In this document: positions 1 to 4,849 of the stretch, one piece after another | Layout: each line of letters starts with the position of its first letter | How positions within the stretch are numbered: the stretch's first letter is position 1 | Assembly (NCBI GenBank): GCA_002306005.1 | Contig: DBRO01000130.1 | Location: 1,969-9,940, forward strand | DNA: 7,972 bases | Direction of reading: 5' to 3' | From: Ruminococcus sp. UBA1366 | Lineage (GTDB): Bacteria > Bacillota > Clostridia > Oscillospirales > Ruminococcaceae | Position numbers and translations under genes: made by a program | Notes under the pieces: model-generated | Told to the model about the DNA's origin: nothing | Databases searched by the model: none | What the model saw: the letters and a program-made list of their open reading frames with translations, nothing else

Positions 1-131
1 GTTTCGCCGACTGTGACCGAGGTTTGTGTATCGGTTCGGTTGGAAACATCGACTTTTGTCATACGCGTCACACAGCCGGTCAGCGCACACGCCGCAGCAA
101 GAATTATTCCAACCATTCGCCTGCCCAACAA
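1..131 (-). CDS. Putative lipoprotein, N-terminal part (runs off the left edge)
   Basis: Only the first 43 codons are in the window. Reading from TTG at 131, the product starts MLGRRMVGIILAAACALTGC: a short n-region with two arginines, a hydrophobic core and a lipobox L17-T18-G19-C20. The mature protein would therefore begin at Cys20, be lipidated and sit on the outer face of the membrane. The next residues are polar and Thr/Val/Asp-rich, and no family can be named. An in-frame TGA at 137-135 limits the start to TTG 131, TTG 128 or ATG 116. GGGAGG at 144-139 lies 7 bases from TTG 131 but 22 from the ATG, and the ATG start would lose both arginines. The gene follows the GH95 stop by 23 bases and is probably co-transcribed with it. 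A solute-binding protein is possible, but the tail after the Cys lacks the usual Gly/Ser-rich spacer. Confidence 0.72.
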   Translation of the reverse strand, partial: MLGRRMVGIILAAACALTGCVTRMTKVDVSNRTDTQTSVTVGE

Positions 132-138
132 AAATCAA

Positions 139-144
139 CCTCCC
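139..144 (-). promoter_or_regulatory. Ribosome binding site that decides the lipoprotein start
   Basis: GGGAGG on the minus strand, inside the 23-base gap after the GH95 stop codon. It sits 7 bases from TTG 131 and 10 from TTG 128, both usable spacings, but 22 bases from the first ATG at 116. It therefore favours a non-ATG start. Confidence 0.65.
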
Positions 145-154
145 GCAGAGCAAT

Positions 155-2521
155 TTAAACTTCCTGAGCCGGCAGCAGTGTGTATGTAACACCCTGTTCC
201 GTTTCAAAACACAGCGCCCCGTGCTCCGTTGTTGTTTCTACCGGTTTCCCAGCAGAAGCCACCCGCAGCGCCTGCGTTGATACCAATCTGCATGGTCTGC
301 CGCATCGCGACAAGATCTCCACCCGTGTCAGTTTGCCCTGTTCCCAAGCCGCAGAAACTACAAATCCGCCACGTGCACAGAGATTTTCAAACCTGCCGGT
401 ATGCCATGCGTCCGGCAGCGCCGGCAGAAAAATCAACTCTCCGCCGGTGCTTTGCAACAGCGATTCCATCATGCCCGCAGCGCCGCCGAAGTTGCCATCA
501 ATCTGAAACGGCGGGTGAGAATCCAGTAGATTATTGTTTGTGCTATGCGCCAAAAGCGCCGTGAGATTTTCCTGCACCTTTGCGCCATCAAACAACCGCG
601 CCCATAGATTTACAATCCACGCACGGCTCCAGCCCGTATGCCCGCCCCCGTGCGAAAGCCGCCGTTCTATGGTTTTTCGCGCCGCCGCCGCAAGCTCCGG
701 CGTACCGCGCATGGTAATCAATTCTGCCGGATAAAGTGCAAACAGCTGAGAAATATGCCGGTGTCCGGGTTCTGCCTCCTCATAATCCTCCGCCCATTCC
801 ATAATTCCGCCCATTTTACCGATATGCGGTTTGGGCAGTTTTTCCCGCATGGTAATCAGCTTTTTCGCATAATCCACATCGCGTCCTAAAATCAGTGCAG
901 ATTCAATCACCGCCGTAAACAGCGCATAAATCATCTGGCTGTCCATGGAAGGCCCCGCACACAGCGAACCCTTTTCGCCCTGCGGATTGATATAAGTATT
1001 CTCCGGCGAAACCGACGGGGATGTAATCAGCCGTCCCTGATTGTCAAACGTCAGAAAATCCACAAAGAATTCACTTGCTTCTTTGAGCGTTTCAAACTTC
1101 TCGTCCAGAAACGCATTGTCCAGCGTAAAGCGGTAGTGTTCCCAAATATGCAGGCAAAGCCATGCCGCGCCCATCGGCCACTGCGTTGCGGGCATCCACA
1201 AGTCCTGCGGTGCAGTATCGCCCCAGATATCCGTATTGTGATGACACACAAAACCGCCGCAATCGTACATTTCCCGCGCGGTTTCCCGCCCATCCGGGCG
1301 CATTCTTTCAATATGGTCAAACAACGGGCTGTGCAATTCGGAAAGATTGGACGTTTCCGCCCCCCAGTAGTTCATTTCCGTATTAATATTCACCGTGAAC
1401 CGGCAACCCCATGCCGGCCACATATCCTTGTTCCAAATTCCTTGCAAATTCATTGGCAAGGTACCTTCTCGGCTGGCGGATATCATCAGATACCGGCTGT
1501 AATTCCAGTACAGCACAAAAAGCTCGTTATCCGTGCCGCCGTCCCGCAGATTTTGCAGTCGCGCATCCGTGGACAGTGCGGATTTCCCGCCGCTGTTATC
1601 CGCAAGTGAAAACACAGTTCGCTGATAGTACCCCTCATAATCGGCAATATGCCGGGCTTTGACTTGTTCATAACCCAACTCTGCTGCTTTTTCGCAATCC
1701 AGTACAGCAAGCGCACGATACTCCGTATGCCGGTAGCTTGTGCGGCACGAAACATACAGCGTTACCGCATCGCAGCCCTCCGCGCATACAAATCTTCCCT
1801 GATTGAACACGCTGCCGCCCTCGGCAGTGACTTTAATATATGCGGCAAAGCCGATGCCGCACGCGCCTCCCGCGCTGCCGCAATAGTAAATACAGTCCGC
1901 ACCCGCCGGTGCATTCTGGTCAAAATCATCATCTCTGCCGTCGATCTGCAGCCGAATACTCACAGCGCCCGGCTGGGCGGCAGTAATCCGCACAACAAGC
2001 ACCTGATCCGGTGCGGAAGCAAGCACTTCTCTGCGAAAATCAAATCCGCCTGCGGAATACTCCGTCACGCAAATTGCGTTGTATAAATCCAGATACCGAC
2101 GGTACTTTGTGTAATCTTCGGGTGCATTTTGTTCACAACGGCGTTCGCAAACCGCACCGCCGTATTTACGTTTGCAAGCAGAAATCTCCCCCAGACCGGT
2201 ATGCAGGATGGTCAAGTCTCCCAATGGCTGGTAATGCCGTTGATTCACTGGAACCCCGCAGAAATTCTCCCACACCAGTTCCTCGGCTTTTGCAATTCTG
2301 CCCTCTGCCAAAAGCGCACGCACTTCGGCAAGATGCTCCCTTGCTTGGGGATTCACCCGCTTGCGCTTCCCACCTGACCAAACGGAATCTTCATTCAGCT
2401 GAATGGTTTCTTTCAATGGTGCGCCGAACACCATACCACCCAGCCTTCCGTTGCCCACGGGAAGTGCCTCATCCCAGTTTTGTGCAGGATTGCTGTACCA
2501 AAGCAAGTTTGTATATTCCAT
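155..2521 (-). CDS. Glycoside hydrolase family 95 enzyme (alpha-L-fucosidase / alpha-L-galactosidase)
   Basis: 788 aa, a full-length single-module GH95 (inverting exo-glycosidase of terminal alpha-L-fucose or alpha-L-galactose). The N-terminal domain opens with the family signature LWYSNPAQNWDEALPVGNGR (residues 7-26), then QLNEDSVWSGG (41-51). The catalytic (alpha/alpha)6 barrel carries NINTEMNYW (378-386), SPSVSPEN (501-508), HRHISQL (587-593) and HPPFQIDGNFGG (669-680). Against bifidobacterial AfcA, recalled from memory, N378/N380 match N421/N423, D675 matches D766, R588/H589 match R677/H678, and E507 is the best candidate for the general acid. T376 replaces a His typical of fucosidases, which suggests L-galactosidase activity. 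There is no signal peptide and there are 21 cysteines, so it is probably cytoplasmic and acts on imported oligosaccharide. It has its own promoter and an AAAGGA site 8 bases before the ATG. Odd points: a Cys-rich insertion near 112-137 and SQL in place of the usual SHL. Confidence 0.95.
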   Translation of the reverse strand: MEYTNLLWYSNPAQNWDEALPVGNGRLGGMVFGAPLKETIQLNEDSVWSGGKRKRVNPQAREHLAEVRALLAEGRIAKAEELVWENFCGVPVNQRHYQPLGDLTILHTGLGEISACKRKYGGAVCERRCEQNAPEDYTKYRRYLDLYNAICVTEYSAGGFDFRREVLASAPDQVLVVRITAAQPGAVSIRLQIDGRDDDFDQNAPAGADCIYYCGSAGGACGIGFAAYIKVTAEGGSVFNQGRFVCAEGCDAVTLYVSCRTSYRHTEYRALAVLDCEKAAELGYEQVKARHIADYEGYYQRTVFSLADNSGGKSALSTDARLQNLRDGGTDNELFVLYWNYSRYLMISASREGTLPMNLQGIWNKDMWPAWGCRFTVNINTEMNYWGAETSNLSELHSPLFDHIERMRPDGRETAREMYDCGGFVCHHNTDIWGDTAPQDLWMPATQWPMGAAWLCLHIWEHYRFTLDNAFLDEKFETLKEASEFFVDFLTFDNQGRLITSPSVSPENTYINPQGEKGSLCAGPSMDSQMIYALFTAVIESALILGRDVDYAKKLITMREKLPKPHIGKMGGIMEWAEDYEEAEPGHRHISQLFALYPAELITMRGTPELAAAARKTIERRLSHGGGHTGWSRAWIVNLWARLFDGAKVQENLTALLAHSTNNNLLDSHPPFQIDGNFGGAAGMMESLLQSTGGELIFLPALPDAWHTGRFENLCARGGFVVSAAWEQGKLTRVEILSRCGRPCRLVSTQALRVASAGKPVETTTEHGALCFETEQGVTYTLLPAQEV

Positions 2522-2549
2522 ACTGCGGTTCCTTTCCGATTTTCGTCCA

Positions 2550-2574
2550 TCAATTCATGCAATTCAAAGCAATT
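2550..2574. repeat. Three phased CAATT repeats over the GH95 start region
   Basis: On the plus strand TCAATT begins at 2550, GCAATT at 2559 and GCAATT at 2569, so they are spaced 9 and 10 bp apart, about one helical turn. The last overlaps the -10 box (2572-2577) and the others cover the predicted transcription start and early leader. This placement suits a repressor site, but the region is AT-rich and the repeat is short, so chance is possible. Confidence 0.3.
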
Positions 2575-2600
2575 ATATCATATTTCCTGTCATATTTCAA
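2572..2600 (-). promoter_or_regulatory. Sigma-70/SigA-type promoter for the GH95 unit
   Basis: On the minus strand, -35 TTGAAA (2600-2595), a 17-base spacer and a perfect -10 TATAAT (2577-2572). Transcription should start near 2565, giving a leader of about 44 bases with AAAGGA 8 bases before the GH95 ATG. It lies just downstream of the terminator of the permease operon, so GH95 and the lipoprotein form a separate transcription unit. Confidence 0.8.
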
Positions 2601-2604
2601 ATCC

Positions 2605-2628
2605 TTTTTGTGAAAAATTACACAAAAA
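2605..2628. repeat. AT-rich inverted repeat overlapping the terminator tail
   Basis: TTTTTGTG (2605-2612) and CACAAAAA (2621-2628) form an 8-bp inverted repeat around an 8-base loop, AAAAATTA on the plus strand. Its right arm shares the A-tract (2624-2629) that supplies the 3' arm and T-run of the terminator hairpin, so in RNA the two structures exclude each other. It also lies directly upstream of the GH95 -35 box. It may be a second weak terminator, a protein site, or chance in AT-rich DNA. Confidence 0.4.
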
Positions 2629-2653
2629 AGCTGCCGCTTTCGCAACAGCTTTT
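2626..2653 (-). terminator. Rho-independent terminator after the permease operon
   Basis: On the minus strand AAAAGCTGTTGC, loop GAAA, GCGGCAGCTTTT forms a 12-bp stem (ten Watson-Crick pairs and two G-T pairs) closed by a GNRA tetraloop. It ends in a run of six T (2629-2624), four of which are in the stem. It starts 10 bases after the stop codon of the second permease and points with that gene, so it closes the importer operon. Confidence 0.85.
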
Positions 2654-2663
2654 ATCACAAAAA

Positions 2664-3722
2664 TTAGCCCACCAGACCGGAACGTTCCACACCTTCGATA
2701 AAGTATCTTTGCAGGAAAATATACATAATCAAAACTGGCGTTACAGCAAGGATACAGCCGGATTCCAGCCAAACAATGATCTGGCGCATACCCACTGAGC
2801 GTCCTTCAAACAACTGCTGATTCAGCGTTGCGGAAAGATTCATCAGTGCCAATGCGATGGTATCACCCTTGTTAAAGAACGAGGTTGATACATAGTAGTC
2901 ATTCCAATACCACACCACGGAGAACAGGAATACCGTCAGGAAGGACGATTTTGCGTTTGGCACCATGACCTTGATAAAGGTCTTGAACGGGCCGCAGCCA
3001 TCCAGATATGCCGCATCTTCCAGTTCCTTGGGAAGCCCGCGGAAGAACTGCCGGAACACTAGGATAAACAATCCGGCGCGGATGCCGTTGGAGAAAAATG
3101 CCGGTGCATACATGACAATTGGGTTTCCGATTAAGGAAATATAATCCTGACCTGCCGTTGTGCTAAGCAGTGAACCAATGCCGAACAGATTGAAGTATGC
3201 ATACTGTAAGAACAGCGGAATTACCGTAATCTGCGGCGGAATGATAATCATCAGCACCACAATCATAAACAGTGCGTTTCTGCCCTTAAAATTGAAACGG
3301 GCAAAGCCATAACCTGTAATTGCACACATCAAAACCTGCAAAACTGCCGAACCAATGTTTAATGCAAGCGTTCTGCCGAGTGTAACTGGATAATCAATCA
3401 AGTTCCAAACGTCTTCGATATTAGCCTTCGTCAGGCTTTTTGGAATCCAAATAATCGTCGGGTCGTTCATCTGATCGTTCGGACGGAACGCGGTGGAGAG
3501 CATGAACAACAATGGATACAGGATTACAAAGCACAGTCCAAACAGAATTAAGAACCGGAATATCGGCCAAAAAACGCCCAGAAACTTCTTTCTACGGTTA
3601 TACCGAATCTGCTCCGGTGCCAATACCGGAAGTGTTCCGGCTTCCTTCATCTCAAGATAGCGGGCTTTCTTTTCAGCCGCCATTTGCTTTTCAAATTGCT
3701 TCTCTTCTTTTGCGGTTGCCAT
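2664..3722 (-). CDS. Carbohydrate ABC transporter permease (MalG-type, second subunit)
   Basis: 352 aa inner-membrane permease of the CUT1-type sugar importers (MalG/LplC-like). The membrane region runs from about residue 49 to the end with about six helices. The cytoplasmic EAA loop that contacts the ATPase is ELEDAAYLDGCGPF (233-246), followed by the conserved proline in KVMVP (251-255), and the C-terminus YFIEGVERSGLVG is typical of MalG-type subunits. Residues 1-48 are an extra charged cytoplasmic tail, starting with a Lys/Glu/Ala-rich likely helix (4-27) and ending in a basic patch (RRKK 43-46). MalG-type proteins are usually near 280-300 aa. The ATG is preceded by AGGGGGT 8 bases upstream, overlapping the stop of the other permease 14 bases away. 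The two permeases should form a heterodimer. No ATPase gene is in the window, so a shared MsmX/UgpC-type ATPase is likely. Confidence 0.93.
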   Translation of the reverse strand: MATAKEEKQFEKQMAAEKKARYLEMKEAGTLPVLAPEQIRYNRRKKFLGVFWPIFRFLILFGLCFVILYPLLFMLSTAFRPNDQMNDPTIIWIPKSLTKANIEDVWNLIDYPVTLGRTLALNIGSAVLQVLMCAITGYGFARFNFKGRNALFMIVVLMIIIPPQITVIPLFLQYAYFNLFGIGSLLSTTAGQDYISLIGNPIVMYAPAFFSNGIRAGLFILVFRQFFRGLPKELEDAAYLDGCGPFKTFIKVMVPNAKSSFLTVFLFSVVWYWNDYYVSTSFFNKGDTIALALMNLSATLNQQLFEGRSVGMRQIIVWLESGCILAVTPVLIMYIFLQRYFIEGVERSGLVG

Positions 3723-3736
3723 TTCTCACCACCCCC

Positions 3737-4849
3737 TTACTCTACTTCATAATAGACGAACTTGTTCATAATTGCAACGATGATTGCCAACGCAACACCT
3801 ACAATCACAAAGTACGCCCATGCCATTGCGCTCATATATCCAAAGTCCCAGCTGGCGTTCTTTGAAAGAATATTCGTCATCAGTTCATTGGAAGGATCTA
3901 CGAACGAATCGATAATTGTATAAATCGTACTTGCCAGAATCATCGGGCTGATATACGGAATGGTAATCTTCCAGAAGTATTCCCAACCGGTTGCGCCCTC
4001 AATGTTTGCGGCTTCCTTAGCCGTTACAGGAATATTCTGCAGTGCCGAAAGGAATAGCAGAATCTGGATACCCGAGTTCCACACCAAATTGAAAATATCC
4101 GTTGTCAGCGTGGTAATGGTTGCCGTCAGCGTTGCGTTAATGTCATAAATTCCAATGAAATTCAAGAGCTGGTCAACAAGGTCTGTTTCAAACAGCGAGT
4201 TAAACTGTTCGGATCCTCCGGAGTATCCGCCGGTATCCATGTTACCATTAATGATGTTGATAACCGGGCCGGTTGCAATGATAACCGGCAGGAAGAACAC
4301 CGCTCTTGCAAAGGTTCTGCCTTTGAATTTTTGGTTTAGAATAACCGCAATGAAAATGGAGAAGATCACAATCAACGGAAGTCTCAGCGCGGTGTCTTTC
4401 AGAACAGCCACCAACTGCTTGGTGTAATTCTGGTCTTCCATGAATGCTTTTTTGTAGTTCTGAATGCCGAAATTCGTCAGTTCCATTTCGCCCGCTACCG
4501 GTTTGGTATCGTGGAACGAATAAATCAGCGAGGAAATCAGCGGCATAATAAAGAAATAAATCGTGCCGATAAACCACAGTGCAATAAATCCGTAGCCGTA
4601 CATTTGCTTGCGCTTTTCATACGGAATTTTCATCACTCTAGGTTGTTTTTCCTTCTTCGTGCGGCTTGCCACGGCAGTTGGCTCTGCTGTTCCTTCAGCT
4701 TCCATAACAGGATTATCCTGCACAGGTTTGGGTTCTTCCGCGGCGGGGGCTTGGGCTTCAGCCGGCTGGGTTTCCACAGCTTGTTCTTCAACAGCAGTGG
4801 TTTCTGTCGGTTCTTTCATTTCTTCCAAATCTTTTTTCTTTTTGCTCAT
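3737..4849 (-). CDS. Sugar ABC transporter permease (MalF/UgpA-type, first subunit) with long acidic N-terminal tail
   Basis: 370 aa inner-membrane permease, partner of the downstream MalG-type subunit. Helices run from about residue 86 (GYGFIALWFIGTIYFFIM) to the C-terminus, and the EAA loop is EAANIEGATGWEYFWKITIP (279-298). The outer loop around 200-245 is Gly/Ser/Asn-rich and longer than in minimal family members. Residues 1-72 precede the first helix and are unusual: a lysine cap, a Glu/Pro/Ala/Thr-rich low-complexity stretch (8-60), then a basic patch (62-81). MalF/UgpA-like subunits are usually around 290-310 aa, so the tail accounts for the extra length. The start overlaps the stop of the DUF5696 gene by one base (TGATG), which suggests translational coupling. 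A near-perfect AAGGAGGT lies 11 bases upstream of the ATG. Confidence 0.93.
   Translation of the reverse strand: MSKKKKDLEEMKEPTETTAVEEQAVETQPAEAQAPAAEEPKPVQDNPVMEAEGTAEPTAVASRTKKEKQPRVMKIPYEKRKQMYGYGFIALWFIGTIYFFIMPLISSLIYSFHDTKPVAGEMELTNFGIQNYKKAFMEDQNYTKQLVAVLKDTALRLPLIVIFSIFIAVILNQKFKGRTFARAVFFLPVIIATGPVINIINGNMDTGGYSGGSEQFNSLFETDLVDQLLNFIGIYDINATLTATITTLTTDIFNLVWNSGIQILLFLSALQNIPVTAKEAANIEGATGWEYFWKITIPYISPMILASTIYTIIDSFVDPSNELMTNILSKNASWDFGYMSAMAWAYFVIVGVALAIIVAIMNKFVYYEVE

Noticed and set aside
114..116. ATG at 116 as the start of the lipoprotein gene
   Set aside because: The GGGAGG site is 22 bases away and the resulting signal peptide would have no positive residue. TTG 131 fits better, though ATG cannot be fully excluded.
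1136..1609. Plus-strand open frame of 157 codons inside GH95
   Set aside because: It is antisense to conserved GH95 catalytic motifs, so its openness follows from GH95 codon use. The translation shows no domain.
2541..2564. Short upstream open frames in the GH95 leader (ATG at 2560 then stop; ATG at 2550)
   Set aside because: Neither has a usable ribosome binding site, one is two codons long and the other is out of frame with GH95, so nothing supports translation.
2011..2613. Plus-strand open frame of 200 codons across the GH95 gene start
   Set aside because: It lies almost wholly opposite a clear GH95 gene, has low-complexity Cys/Pro/His-rich translation, no good ribosome site and resembles no family. 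It also runs over the promoter and leader of GH95.
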